Assembly: GCA_903837815.1 (NCBI GenBank)
Contig: CAILWD010000328.1
Coordinates: 1-15,163 of the forward strand
From: an uncultured Chloroflexota bacterium
Lineage (GTDB): Bacteria; Chloroflexota; Anaerolineae; Anaerolineales; Villigracilaceae
DNA: 15,163 nucleotides
Direction of reading: 5' to 3'
Under the pieces are notes generated by a model. The model made no database searches, was not told where the DNA came from, and saw nothing but the letters and a program-made list of their open reading frames with translations. Positions 6,482-14,309 of the stretch are shown piece after piece. How positions within the stretch are numbered: the stretch's first letter is position 1; each line of letters starts with the position of its first letter. Made by a program: the position numbers and the translations under genes.

Positions 6482-9400
6482 ATGCCTCTTCGCCTAAAAT
6501 CACTCGAACTGCAAGGATACAAAACTTTCGCCTCGCGCACGCTCTTTGAATTCGCGGGCGGAATTACCGCCATTGTCGGGCCCAACGGTTCCGGCAAATC
6601 GAACATTGCCGACTCGCTGCGCTGGGTGCTGGGCGAACAGTCGTACACGCTTTTGCGCGGAAAGAAAACCGAGGACATGATTTTCTCGGGGTCTGAACAC
6701 CGCGCGCGGGCGGGCATGGCGCAAGCCACCATCACCTTCGACAACACCGAGCAATGGCTGCCTGTGGACTTCTCCGAAGTGGCGATGTCCCGCGCCGCCC
6801 ATCGTGACGGGCACAACGACTACCTCATCAACGGTCAGCAGGTGCGTTTGCGCGAGATGAACGAACTGCTGGCGCAGGCGGGCTTGAGCGAGCGGACGTA
6901 TACCATCCTCGGTCAGGGTCTGGTGGATGCCTCTCTCGCGCTGAAAGCGGATGACCGCCGCCGACTTTTTGAAGAAGCCGCGGGCGTGGGCTTGTACCGC
7001 TCCCGCCGCGATGACGCCCTCAAACGTCTCGAAACCACCGAGCGCAACCTCGAACGCGTTCTCGACATCATGGCGGAACTCGAACCGCGAATCAAAAGCC
7101 TCGAGCGGCAGGCGAAACGAGCCATCGATTTTGCCCGTGCCCAGGCGGACATGAAATTGATTCTGCGCGAGTGGTATGGCTTTCACTGGCATCGCTCCCA
7201 GCGCGACCTGACCGATGTCCGCGAGGCGGTGCGCGGGCAGGAAACTCGCGTGCAGGAGGCGCGTGCGGGTCATGAAACTGCGCAGGCGGAGTACACAACT
7301 TTCCGTGAGCGGCTTTCGGGACTCCGCGCCCAGTTGAACGGCTGGCATCGTCAGTCGGCGGAATTGCACAACGAGCGCGAAGCCATCAGCCGCGAACTGG
7401 CTGTCCTCGAAGAACGCCGCCGCGCGTTGACCAACTCGCAGGCTGCGATTCTCTCCGATCAGGAACATGCGTTGAACGAGTTGCATCTCGCCAATGACCG
7501 CTTCCACGAGTCGGAGCAGGATATTTTGCGCGTTCAAAATGAACTGGACGAAGCGAAACGCCAGCTTGAAACTAGCAACGTTCAACTTGCAACTCGAAAT
7601 GCAGAACGCGCCGCGCTCGAAAACGAACTGGCGCAAATTCGCGGACAGTTGGAAAGTCTCAGCCAGCAGCGGGCGGAGAACAACGCCCGTCTCGACGAGT
7701 TGAAGTCCCGCATCGAAGCGCAAAACCAGCGCATTGCCCAGACCAGGTCCGCGATTGCCAGCGGCGAGAGTCTTGCGGCGCGGGCAACGGCGCAATACGA
7801 AGCGGCGCGCAGAGCGCGGGAGGAAGCCAGCCTCGCCTTGCAGGAAGCCGAAGAGAAAGTCATTCAAAAGAAAAGCGAGTTCGAGCGCATCGAACGCGAA
7901 CGGCGCGAAGCCCTTGAACGACGCACGAAGGAAGAATCGGAGCACTCGCGCGCCAAGGCTCAACTCGAAGTCCTCGAACAGGCGGAGCAATCTCTGGCGG
8001 GTTACGCCGAGGGCGCGAAGTACCTGCTCGATGCGGCGCGACAATCCAAACTCTCTGGCGTGCGCGGCGCGTTGAGTGCGGCGCTCGATGTCCCTGCCGA
8101 ACTGGAAACCGCCATCGCCGCCGCGCTGGGCGACACCCTCGACGCGGTTCTGCTCGAGTCGAATCAACTCGAAGATGCGCTGAACCTTCTCGAAACTGAC
8201 GATACGGGTCGGGCAGTTTTGTTGCCTTTGGATGATAAGACTTCCGAAGTCTTTAAGACTTCGGAAGTCTTAGACGATTATTTGGGCGTCGCCTCCGAAC
8301 TGGTGAACGCGCCCGAAGAACTGCGCGGCGCGGTGCGCGTGATGCTGGGTCAAACCCTCGTCGTCCGCAACCGAGGAGCCGCCCGCAGATTGATTCAAAA
8401 CCTGCCGCCCCACGCCCGTATCGTCACCTTGCGTGGCGAAGTCTTCCGCGGCGATGGATTGGTCGTGGCTGGAAAGACCGCTTCCTCGTCCACGCTGGGG
8501 CGGATGCGGCGCAAGAAGGATTTGGAATCCGCTTTGAGCGGGTTGCTGACCCGATTGGCTGAATCCAACGAAAAGGTGGAGCGGCTGTCGCATCAACAAG
8601 CGGAGGCACAGCGCGAACTGGCTCAAGCAGACACCGACGCCCGCGAAGCCCGCGTCGGGTTGGGCGAACTTCAAGAGAACGAACAGCAGGCAGGGCTGGA
8701 AGCCGAGTCGACTCAGCGCCAGCTCGAATGGCAGAAAAACCAACTCGTCGAGTTGCAGGATGAGGTGAGAGAGTCGGAAACGAGTCAGCGAAGACTCAGT
8801 GAGTCGCAAGTGGGAGTCGAAAACAGCGCGACGGAACTTCAATCCCAATTGAAGGATGTTTCCACGAAATTGAACGAACTCGCCGCCGACGAATTGCAGG
8901 AGCAGGTCTCGTACTGGAGCACGCGCGCGGCGGTGGCTGGACAAAGCGTGGAAAGTGCAATTGCCAAGCGCGACGAACGCGTAAGAGAAATCACGCGGCT
9001 GGATTCGCGTCGCGTGGAATTGGCGACCCGTTTGCAGGAAGCCGACCACGCCCTGAGCGGACTCGACAACGAGAAGGCTCGTCTGCGCGAAAACGAAACC
9101 ACCCTGCACGGAAGAATCGAAGAAATGCGCGTGCTGATTGACCCTGTCGAAAAAGATTTGGAAATGGCGGAGCAGGAAGAAAAACGCTTGCAGGAATTTG
9201 AAGCCAATGCCCAGCGGGTTTTCGCCAACACTGAGCGTTCATACGGACAGGTGCAACTGGAGCAAACGCGCAAGCAGGAAGCGCTGGATAACCTCCACCA
9301 AAAAATCACTGACGACTTCGGCCTGGTGATGTTCGATTACGCGGCGGACGTTTCGGGTCCCGTGCCTCTGCCACTGGATGGCATGGTCGAGCAGTTGCCA

Positions 9401-10090
9401 ATTGTGACCGAACTCGCGCCCGAAATTGAAGAACAACTGAATCATCATCGGGCGCAGTTGCGGCGCATGGGTCCGATCAACCCCGATGCGAAGACCGAGT
9501 ACGAGCAGGAAAAAGAACGCTACGAATTCATGAAGACCCAGGTGGAAGACTTGCGCAAAGCCGAAGCGGACTTGAAGCAGGTCGTCACTGAGTTGGATGA
9601 AATTACCATCCGCGAATTCACCCGCACCTTCGATGCCGTGGACAAGCAGTTCCGCGAGACGTTTGTGCGTTTGTTTGGTGGCGGCTCCGCGCGGCTGGCT
9701 TTGACCGAGCCTGAGAATCTGGTTGAAACTGGAATCGAAATCGAAGCACGTTTGCCTGGTCGCCGCGAACAGGGACTGGCTCTGCTCTCAGGCGGCGAGC
9801 GCAGTCTGACGGCGATTGCGCTGGTCTTTGCACTGCTCAAAGTTTCGCCCACCCCCGTCTGCGTGATGGATGAAGTGGACGCGATGCTCGACGAAGCCAA
9901 CGTGGGACGCTTCCGCGACCTGCTGGTTGACCTGAGCAAGGATACGCAGTTCATCATCATTACCCACAACCGCAACACGGTGCAAGCGGCGGACGTCATC
10001 TACGGCGTGACCATGGGGCGCGACTCGGCGAGTCAGATCATCAGCCTGCGGTTGGATCAAGTCACGGATGATATGTTGAAGAGAGCGTAG
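6482..10090 (+). CDS. smc: chromosome segregation protein SMC
   Basis: SMC is the ATPase core of bacterial condensin, which with ScpA and ScpB compacts and segregates chromosomes; scpAB are not in the window. At 1202 residues it is full length. The N-terminal head has Walker A GPNGSGKSN (33-41) and the conserved FEEAAGV segment. Two long coiled coils (about 165-500 and 690-1020) flank a hinge (about 510-680). The C-terminal head has signature LLSGGERSLTAIAL and Walker B/D-loop VCVMDEVDAMLDEANVGRF. The start MPLRLKSLELQGYKTFA is canonical, yet no Shine-Dalgarno sequence precedes it, only a leader free of G. Residues 586-597 (KTSEVFKTSEVL) come from a palindromic DNA repeat in the hinge. A terminator follows at 10147. 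Confidence 0.98.
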   Translation: MPLRLKSLELQGYKTFASRTLFEFAGGITAIVGPNGSGKSNIADSLRWVLGEQSYTLLRGKKTEDMIFSGSEHRARAGMAQATITFDNTEQWLPVDFSEVAMSRAAHRDGHNDYLINGQQVRLREMNELLAQAGLSERTYTILGQGLVDASLALKADDRRRLFEEAAGVGLYRSRRDDALKRLETTERNLERVLDIMAELEPRIKSLERQAKRAIDFARAQADMKLILREWYGFHWHRSQRDLTDVREAVRGQETRVQEARAGHETAQAEYTTFRERLSGLRAQLNGWHRQSAELHNEREAISRELAVLEERRRALTNSQAAILSDQEHALNELHLANDRFHESEQDILRVQNELDEAKRQLETSNVQLATRNAERAALENELAQIRGQLESLSQQRAENNARLDELKSRIEAQNQRIAQTRSAIASGESLAARATAQYEAARRAREEASLALQEAEEKVIQKKSEFERIERERREALERRTKEESEHSRAKAQLEVLEQAEQSLAGYAEGAKYLLDAARQSKLSGVRGALSAALDVPAELETAIAAALGDTLDAVLLESNQLEDALNLLETDDTGRAVLLPLDDKTSEVFKTSEVLDDYLGVASELVNAPEELRGAVRVMLGQTLVVRNRGAARRLIQNLPPHARIVTLRGEVFRGDGLVVAGKTASSSTLGRMRRKKDLESALSGLLTRLAESNEKVERLSHQQAEAQRELAQADTDAREARVGLGELQENEQQAGLEAESTQRQLEWQKNQLVELQDEVRESETSQRRLSESQVGVENSATELQSQLKDVSTKLNELAADELQEQVSYWSTRAAVAGQSVESAIAKRDERVREITRLDSRRVELATRLQEADHALSGLDNEKARLRENETTLHGRIEEMRVLIDPVEKDLEMAEQEEKRLQEFEANAQRVFANTERSYGQVQLEQTRKQEALDNLHQKITDDFGLVMFDYAADVSGPVPLPLDGMVEQLPIVTELAPEIEEQLNHHRAQLRRMGPINPDAKTEYEQEKERYEFMKTQVEDLRKAEADLKQVVTELDEITIREFTRTFDAVDKQFRETFVRLFGGGSARLALTEPENLVETGIEIEARLPGRREQGLALLSGGERSLTAIALVFALLKVSPTPVCVMDEVDAMLDEANVGRFRDLLVDLSKDTQFIIITHNRNTVQAADVIYGVTMGRDSASQIISLRLDQVTDDMLKRA
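8236..8272. repeat. palindromic repeat inside smc
   Basis: A 37-base palindrome with 18-bp arms around one central base. Each arm contains AAGACTTCsGAAGTCTT (8237-8253 with C at the centre, 8255-8271 with G), itself a palindrome about its centre, so the unit is also a direct repeat. In the smc frame it reads KTSEV-F-KTSEV-L (residues 586-597) without breaking the frame. It looks like a small dispersed element inserted in the hinge coding region. Confidence 0.75.
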
Positions 10091-10095
10091 GGGGA

Positions 10096-10254
10096 AAGGA
10101 TGAAGGATGAAATTTGAAGGATGAAAAAACGAAGAATTAGTGAATAAAAAAAACGCCCAACTCGGTTTGAGGTGGGCGTTTTTTTATCAGATGCACATTT
10201 CAGATAGTTTTGGGATTTTGCTTTTTATTCAGCCTTTATCCCTCATCCTTCATC
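10096..10254. repeat. GAAGGATGA repeats flanking the smc terminator
   Basis: Three GAAGGATGA-type units are clustered at 10096-10125. An inverted copy, TCATCCTTCATC, lies at 10243-10254, sharing 12 bases with GATGAAGGATGA at 10099-10110. Between them lie the terminator and AT-rich sequence without a gene. It fills the gap between the converging smc and isomerase genes and looks like low-complexity intergenic repeat material. Confidence 0.4.
10147..10185. terminator. bidirectional intrinsic terminator
   Basis: AAAAAAACGCCCAACTC (10147-10163) pairs with GAGGTGGGCGTTTTTTT (10169-10185) with one mismatch around the loop GGTTT. A T-run ends the stem on each strand. It ends rnc-smc on the plus strand and the isomerase transcript (stop at 10261) on the minus strand. 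Confidence 0.9.
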
Positions 10255-10260
10255 TTTGTC

Positions 10261-11595
10261 TTAGGGCGCTGGGGTCGCGTTGGCTTCCTTTGCAATTGCC
10301 GTGTTCTGGGCATTTGCAGCTTCGGTGGCGGCGGTGATGAAGTTCGGTTCGGCGGGGACGTGTTCCTTCCAGATGTCGAAGGTCTCCACGCCGTATTCTT
10401 CGCGGGCGGTGGTCAGCCATTCCGAGAAGGCTTTATCCTTCGCGGATTGATACTGCTCCGCGCTCAGCGGACGTTCCTGTCTGGCAATCAACTGAATGAT
10501 GTGGAAACCAAACTGGCTTTGGACGGGTGTGGTCGTGTAATCGCCTGTCTTTTCCAGCGCGAAGGCGGCGGTCTCAAATTCGGGGACCATCTTCCCAGTC
10601 CCAAACCAGCCCAGATCGCCGCCAACGACGGCAGAGCCGGTGTCCTTTGAATATTCCTGCGCCATTGCAGCGAATTCACTGCCATTCTTTATTTTTTCGA
10701 TGACGCTCAATGCGGTCGCTTCGTCGTCAACGAGAATGTGACGCGCCCAGACCTGGGTCTGCGTAGCGGAGACATCAGCAGTAATCGCATCCTGGACTTT
10801 TTGTTGCAATAGTTGGTATTCGAAAAGGCCTATATACGCATCTTCACTGAGCCCAAGTTCCATAAATGAGTCCTTGGATTCATTGAGGGTCTTCTCAAAG
10901 CCTTCCTTTGTATAGGGAGTTGCGGTTGGTAAAGCTGTAGCGGTGGGGCCCGGCTCCACAACATCCGTCAGTTCAGGTGTGGCGGTGGCAGTCGTAGCAG
11001 GCGTGGGTGTGGCAGACGGAATGGGTGTCATCGTTACCAGGTCATAGGCAGCGGCGGGAGCCTCAGGCATGACGATTTCTGTTGCGGTTGGAGCGGTGGT
11101 CGGTGTTCCGTTCGGATAGTAACCGAAGGTGCTTTGTTGTTCTCCTGCCAGTTCCGCATCGCTGATGGTGATCCCACGCTTCTGCGCTTCGAGGCGGATC
11201 AACTGCTCATTAATCATCTGGTCCAACACGGCTTGTCCCACCGCTTCAGGGGCATTGAGTTGGGTTTCAATCTGAACCAGTTGGTTCTGCACATCCATGC
11301 CAAAGAGTTGGGCATATTGCTGGTACATGCCGTATTGCGAGAGCAACTGCTGGCGCTGCATCTGTACCCGCGGCTCGAAATCCTTGACGAGGATTTCGGC
11401 GTCTCCCACCTTTGCAACGGGTTTCTGGAGTTGCAGGTAGTTTATATCGAAAATTCCATAGCCGACCAAAAGCGCAATCACCGCCACGATCCCGATAAAG
11501 GCGTAGAGGATAAGCCTGCTTTGACGGCGTTCGCGCGCCAGACGCGCCTCATGTTTTTTATGCAAAACGGGCTTTCCGCCCGGTTCGATGGTCAT
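10261..11595 (-). CDS. PpiC-type peptidyl-prolyl cis-trans isomerase, membrane-anchored
   Basis: A 444-residue SurA/PrsA-like foldase expected to act outside the membrane on exported proteins. A basic N-terminus (KPVLHKKHEARLARERRQSR) precedes one membrane segment (about 28-47). Next come a SurA-N-like helical region (about 60-158), a linker rich in Thr, Pro and Ala (about 162-228), more helix, and a parvulin domain (about 283-372) with VWARHILV, GGDLGWFGTGKMVPEFETAAF and QFGFHIIQLI. There is no lipobox. The start at 11595 has AAGGAG seven bases upstream. It follows rpsR by 85 bases on the same strand with a hairpin between, so it may be partly co-transcribed with the ribosomal operon. TP-rich linkers are typical of Anaerolineae exported proteins. 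Confidence 0.9.
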   Translation of the reverse strand: MTIEPGGKPVLHKKHEARLARERRQSRLILYAFIGIVAVIALLVGYGIFDINYLQLQKPVAKVGDAEILVKDFEPRVQMQRQQLLSQYGMYQQYAQLFGMDVQNQLVQIETQLNAPEAVGQAVLDQMINEQLIRLEAQKRGITISDAELAGEQQSTFGYYPNGTPTTAPTATEIVMPEAPAAAYDLVTMTPIPSATPTPATTATATPELTDVVEPGPTATALPTATPYTKEGFEKTLNESKDSFMELGLSEDAYIGLFEYQLLQQKVQDAITADVSATQTQVWARHILVDDEATALSVIEKIKNGSEFAAMAQEYSKDTGSAVVGGDLGWFGTGKMVPEFETAAFALEKTGDYTTTPVQSQFGFHIIQLIARQERPLSAEQYQSAKDKAFSEWLTTAREEYGVETFDIWKEHVPAEPNFITAATEAANAQNTAIAKEANATPAP

Positions 11596-11635
11596 ATTCT
11601 TACTCCTTCAAAAAAGCGCTGTGCTAACATAATTT

Positions 11636-11665
11636 CGGGGCATGGGTTTTGCATCCCATGCCCCG
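11636..11665 (-). terminator. hairpin between rpsR and the isomerase gene
   Basis: A perfect 11-bp stem, CGGGGCATGGG (11636-11646) with CCCATGCCCCG (11655-11665), closes an 8-base loop. On the minus strand it is followed by AAATTATG, not a real U-tract. It may be a weak terminator, an attenuator or an mRNA-stabilising 3' end for rpsF-ssb-rpsR. Confidence 0.5.
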
Positions 11666-11680
11666 AGGTTCTTTCGGCGA

Positions 11681-11971
11681 TTAGGAGCGCCCGTCATCCA
11701 GCGACCTGCCGCTAAAGGGCAGGAGCGCCACATGGCGCGCTTGCTTGACTGCCGCCGCCACAACACGCTGGTGTTTGGCGCAGGCGCCGGTTTGTCGGCG
11801 CGGGCGGATTTTTCCTTCTTCGGTCACGTACTTGCGCAGCAGGTCGGTCTTCTTGTAGTCGATGACCAGCGCCTTGTCCGCGCAAAACTGGCAAAATTTG
11901 GGCTTGGCAAAAAACTTGCGGTCACCGCCGCCGCCTTCGCCGCCGCCCGAGTAGTTACGTTCTTCACTCAT
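11681..11971 (-). CDS. rpsR: 30S ribosomal protein S18
   Basis: bS18 binds the central domain of 16S rRNA with S6. The 96-residue protein has a Gly-rich N-terminal extension (residues 9-16) and the core KFCQFCADK to LPFSGR. It keeps Cys27, Cys30, Cys64 and His67 (CQFC and CAKH), the metal-binding C+ pattern known for some S18 proteins. GGAG lies six bases before the ATG. It starts 16 bases after the ssb stop, in the conserved order rpsF-ssb-rpsR; rplI, often next, is absent here. Confidence 0.97.
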   Translation of the reverse strand: MSEERNYSGGGEGGGGDRKFFAKPKFCQFCADKALVIDYKKTDLLRKYVTEEGKIRPRRQTGACAKHQRVVAAAVKQARHVALLPFSGRSLDDGRS

Positions 11972-11987
11972 GATTTACTCCAAAAAA

Positions 11988-12398
11988 CTAGAACGGGAAT
12001 TCATCCTCCGCCACATTTTCGGCGGAGGTGGAATCGACTTCCTGATGATTGTCATTCGCATCGCGGCGGTCACCCAGCATCATCATCTCGTTTGCAACGA
12101 TCTCCACGCTGGTATGCTTTTGTCCTTCCTTGCCTTCCCAGCGGCGGGTTTGCAAACGTCCTTCGATGTAAACCTGTTGCCCCTTGACGAGGTACTGCTT
12201 GCAGATCTCCGCAAGATTGCCCCAGACCACCACGTTGAACCATTCGGTCTCGTTGTGACGTTCCCCGTCCGCGCTGTTCCACGAACGGCTGACCGCCACC
12301 GTGAAGGTGGTGACAGGTTTTCCCGAAGGGGTGTAACGCATCTCGGGATCCTTCCCAAGATACCCAATGATCTGAACTTTATTAAGGCCTCTGCTCAT
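11988..12398 (-). CDS. ssb: single-stranded DNA-binding protein
   Basis: SSB coats single-stranded DNA in replication, recombination and repair. The 136 residues comprise an OB-fold (about 3-108; NKVQIIGYLGKDPEMRYTPSG, WFNVVVWGNLAE, VYIEGRLQTRRW), a short linker (110-130) and an acidic tip EDEFPF of the kind that recruits partner proteins. The linker is shorter than in E. coli. The ATG at 12398 is set by homology and by AGGAGA six to seven bases upstream; the frame stays open further upstream into rpsF but encodes nothing conserved. It lies 41 bases after rpsF and 16 before rpsR. Confidence 0.97.
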   Translation of the reverse strand: MSRGLNKVQIIGYLGKDPEMRYTPSGKPVTTFTVAVSRSWNSADGERHNETEWFNVVVWGNLAEICKQYLVKGQQVYIEGRLQTRRWEGKEGQKHTSVEIVANEMMMLGDRRDANDNHQEVDSTSAENVAEDEFPF

Positions 12399-12439
12399 AA
12401 GGTTTCTCCTCGATAAATTACCGGGCGATGCAAAACAAA

Positions 12440-12724
12440 CTAGGCAGCAACAGAAAGCATATGGCGAATGACCGGTTCCTGGTAACGCAGGTTGCGTTCG
12501 AGGTCGGCGGTGGCGGCGGGATTCATGGTCACATTCATCAGAACGTATTGACCTTCGCGCTGCTTCTTGATGATGTAAGCCAGCTTGCGCCGGCCCCACA
12601 TATCGACTTTGTCAACGCTGCCGCCTGATTCGCTGATCCAACCTTTTACTTTTTCGACCAGGGCATTAAAAGCGGTTTCATCCAGGTCGGGCTGGAACAC
12701 ACAGACTAATTCATACTTACGCAT
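12440..12724 (-). CDS. rpsF: 30S ribosomal protein S6
   Basis: bS6 binds S18 and the 16S rRNA central domain. The 94-residue protein shows MRKYELVCVFQPDLDE, then DKVDMWGRRKLAYIIKKQREGQYVLMNV and LRYQEPVIRHML, with no acidic C-terminal tail. AAAGGAGG lies eight bases before the ATG and overlaps one arm of a folded leader (12733-12789), which may serve feedback control by S6:S18. First gene of rpsF-ssb-rpsR. Confidence 0.97.
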   Translation of the reverse strand: MRKYELVCVFQPDLDETAFNALVEKVKGWISESGGSVDKVDMWGRRKLAYIIKKQREGQYVLMNVTMNPAATADLERNLRYQEPVIRHMLSVAA

Positions 12725-12732
12725 AGGGAAAA

Positions 12733-12789
12733 CCTCCTTTCCATGGGTTTGCTCCCATTCAAGCCGTGGGCTTGCCGGGAACGGAAAGG
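12733..12789 (-). promoter_or_regulatory. folded rpsF leader, possible S6:S18 regulatory element
   Basis: On the minus strand CCTTTCC (12789-12783) can pair with GGAAAGG (12742-12736), whose end overlaps the AAGGAGG Shine-Dalgarno sequence. Inside are two hairpins: CAAGCC-CAC-GGCTTG (12774-12760) and ATGGG-AGCAAA-CCCAT (12758-12743), giving a three-way junction; TCCC (12780-12777) can alternatively pair with GGGA. Autoregulatory rpsF leaders bound by S6:S18 are known in many bacteria. The match to that class is inferred from position and folding only. Confidence 0.5.
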
Positions 12790-12847
12790 CACGTTGGATT
12801 AAGACGTACCTGATTGAGCGGGCGCAAGTTTACCACAAAATTTGGAT

Positions 12848-13918
12848 TTATTTCACGTAGATCGGGTTGCTATAAATCCAGCCGCGCAGTTTTCCCAAAT
12901 ACCTGCGATGCGCCTCGATTCGATAAACACCCGGCTCGGTGGTGATGTGCGCGCAGGACACTTTGTTTTTCCAGGATTGAATCACCCGCCCGTCCTTCAA
13001 GAGGCGTATTTCAGCCGCAGATGGCAGTTTTGCCTGCAAGGTGACGCCGTTCTTTGCCGGGATTTCGTCGCCCATCACGACTGTTTTTTCCAAACCCTGT
13101 CCCGTGAAGCGGAATCCGCGTGTGGGAGCGGGCAGGTCGTAGCCGATGAAACAATGCCCAGCCGCCATTGCCTCGTAGATGAGTTTTTTATCCGCGTTCA
13201 GATCGCCGCTCAGGGGTTCGGCCAAAATGACATGGGTGTTCACCGTGCGGAAGTGAAACTCGTAAGGATAGATCACGCGGGAGATGGGCCCCATTCTCAG
13301 GTGCAGGGCGTGGGCGTCCGATCCGCCAATCGCCACCACCCGTTGTCCCTGCGCGAGAAGTTTGTCCCAGCGGGCAAGCGTGGCAGGAATTGGCTGATGT
13401 GCCACCAGCGTGGGGAAAAAGGCATAGAACGCCCCGTGCAGTTTTGTCGGGACAATGGTCTTCAACTCACTTAGCGCGTTCCACAACTCGATGCCGGTAT
13501 AATTTTGTGCCGACCAATCCTCCCATGAAATATCCGTTTCTTTGAATGCGGGCGCGGCGGGATCATCCGGATGGGCGAGGAAGGAAAGCCCGCCCGCCTC
13601 ACGCACCTGGTCGATCAGCCGCTGGGGATTGTCTGCAAAAGTGGCAAGCTCGCGTTCTGCGCCAAAGGCCAGCAGGTGATTCTTTTGCGGGTCGCGCGCC
13701 TGGTCGTGGATTTCCTCCCCGATCAGCATCAAAACCTTTTTGGTCTTTTCCTTATAATAGCCCTCGAAGCCCTGCACCAGCACATTGTGGTCGGTGACGA
13801 TGATCACATCCAGCCCGGCTTTTAACGCGGCGGTTGCAATGTCCCGATGTGTGCCGCTCCCGTCGGAGTAACGAGTGTGCATGTGTAAATTGACGACAAC
13901 CTCTAATTCATCCTTCAT
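12848..13918 (-). CDS. PHP-domain phosphoesterase-like protein
   Basis: A 356-residue protein with a PHP (polymerase and histidinol phosphatase) domain over about residues 8-205, followed by a C-terminal region (about 265-350) of beta-rich character with no motif I recognise. Metal-binding motifs are intact: NLHMHTRYSDG (H12, H14, D19), VTDHN (D43, H44), GEE (68-69), H81, AHP (H116) and GGSDAHA (D201, H203). Related proteins are metal-dependent phosphoesterases, some acting on nucleotides or small phosphates; the substrate is unknown. There is no signal peptide. AAAGG lies about eight bases before the ATG. It is divergent from secG and upstream of rpsF on the same strand, 123 bases away, probably in a separate unit. 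Confidence 0.88.
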   Translation of the reverse strand: MKDELEVVVNLHMHTRYSDGSGTHRDIATAALKAGLDVIIVTDHNVLVQGFEGYYKEKTKKVLMLIGEEIHDQARDPQKNHLLAFGAERELATFADNPQRLIDQVREAGGLSFLAHPDDPAAPAFKETDISWEDWSAQNYTGIELWNALSELKTIVPTKLHGAFYAFFPTLVAHQPIPATLARWDKLLAQGQRVVAIGGSDAHALHLRMGPISRVIYPYEFHFRTVNTHVILAEPLSGDLNADKKLIYEAMAAGHCFIGYDLPAPTRGFRFTGQGLEKTVVMGDEIPAKNGVTLQAKLPSAAEIRLLKDGRVIQSWKNKVSCAHITTEPGVYRIEAHRRYLGKLRGWIYSNPIYVK

Positions 13919-13941
13919 AAAAATAACCTTTATCTTTTGGT

Positions 13942-13971
13942 TTGACGATTCACTTCTTCAACAGGTATAAT
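13942..13971 (+). promoter_or_regulatory. strong promoter of secG
   Basis: TTGACG (13942-13947) and a perfect TATAAT (13966-13971) are 18 bases apart, the best promoter match in the window. Transcription would start near 13978, about 24 bases before the secG ATG, with AAGGAGG between. Confidence 0.8.
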
Positions 13972-14001
13972 CTCCCCGTTAATCTCAAGGAGGCTCCTCG
14001 T

Positions 14002-14226
14002 ATGAAAAATTTTCTGGATATTGCGCTGATTATAACCTCGGTGGGTTTGATTGCCGGCGTCATCCTGCAAAGCAAGGGCGCAGGATTGGGCGGGCTCACC
14101 GGCGCGGACACCGGCGGTGTTTTCACTGCCCGCCGCGGCATTGAACGCATCCTGTTCTGGGTGACAATCGCGCTGGCTGTGATCTTTTTCGTTCTCGTTT
14201 TTGCCGTCATCCTCGTCGGAAGCTAA
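14002..14226 (+). CDS. secG: preprotein translocase subunit SecG
   Basis: SecG is the small accessory subunit of the SecYEG channel. The 74-residue protein has two membrane segments (about 4-22 and 50-72) joined by a Gly-rich loop with the family pattern ILQSKGAGLGGLTG and a following RRGIERILFWVTIALA. The ATG at 14002 is preceded by a perfect AAGGAGG eight bases upstream and a strong promoter. A terminator follows at once, so it is mainly monocistronic. Confidence 0.92.
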   Translation: MKNFLDIALIITSVGLIAGVILQSKGAGLGGLTGADTGGVFTARRGIERILFWVTIALAVIFFVLVFAVILVGS

Positions 14227-14245
14227 GAGAATCATAAGCCTGTAG

Positions 14246-14296
14246 AGAGCCGCCGGCTCATGTCCCCGATGCGGGGCGGCGGCGGCTCTTATTATT
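14246..14296 (+). terminator. terminator after secG
   Basis: AGAGCCGCCG (14246-14255) pairs with CGGCGGCTCT (14280-14289). A second C-run/G-run hairpin (CCCCG with GCGGGG, about 14264-14276) lies inside. TTATTATT follows on the plus strand. Confidence 0.8.
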
Positions 14297-14309
14297 CCCC
14301 ATACCATAT

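Noticed and set aside
6500..8167. Long open frame of about 555 codons on the minus strand
   Set aside because: It lies fully antisense to the smc head and coiled-coil coding region; it is a codon-bias shadow with no recognisable domain.
8767..8815. Cluster of GAGTC units in smc
   Set aside because: They are spaced irregularly and are explained by Glu/Ser codons in a coiled coil.
8270..9109. Open frame of about 279 codons on the minus strand
   Set aside because: Antisense to smc, with no motif or ribosome binding site that I can see.
12399..12599. Longer N-terminus for ssb
   Set aside because: The open frame extends into rpsF but encodes Arg/His/Cys-rich sequence unlike any SSB; ATG 12398 has a good ribosome binding site and the canonical start.
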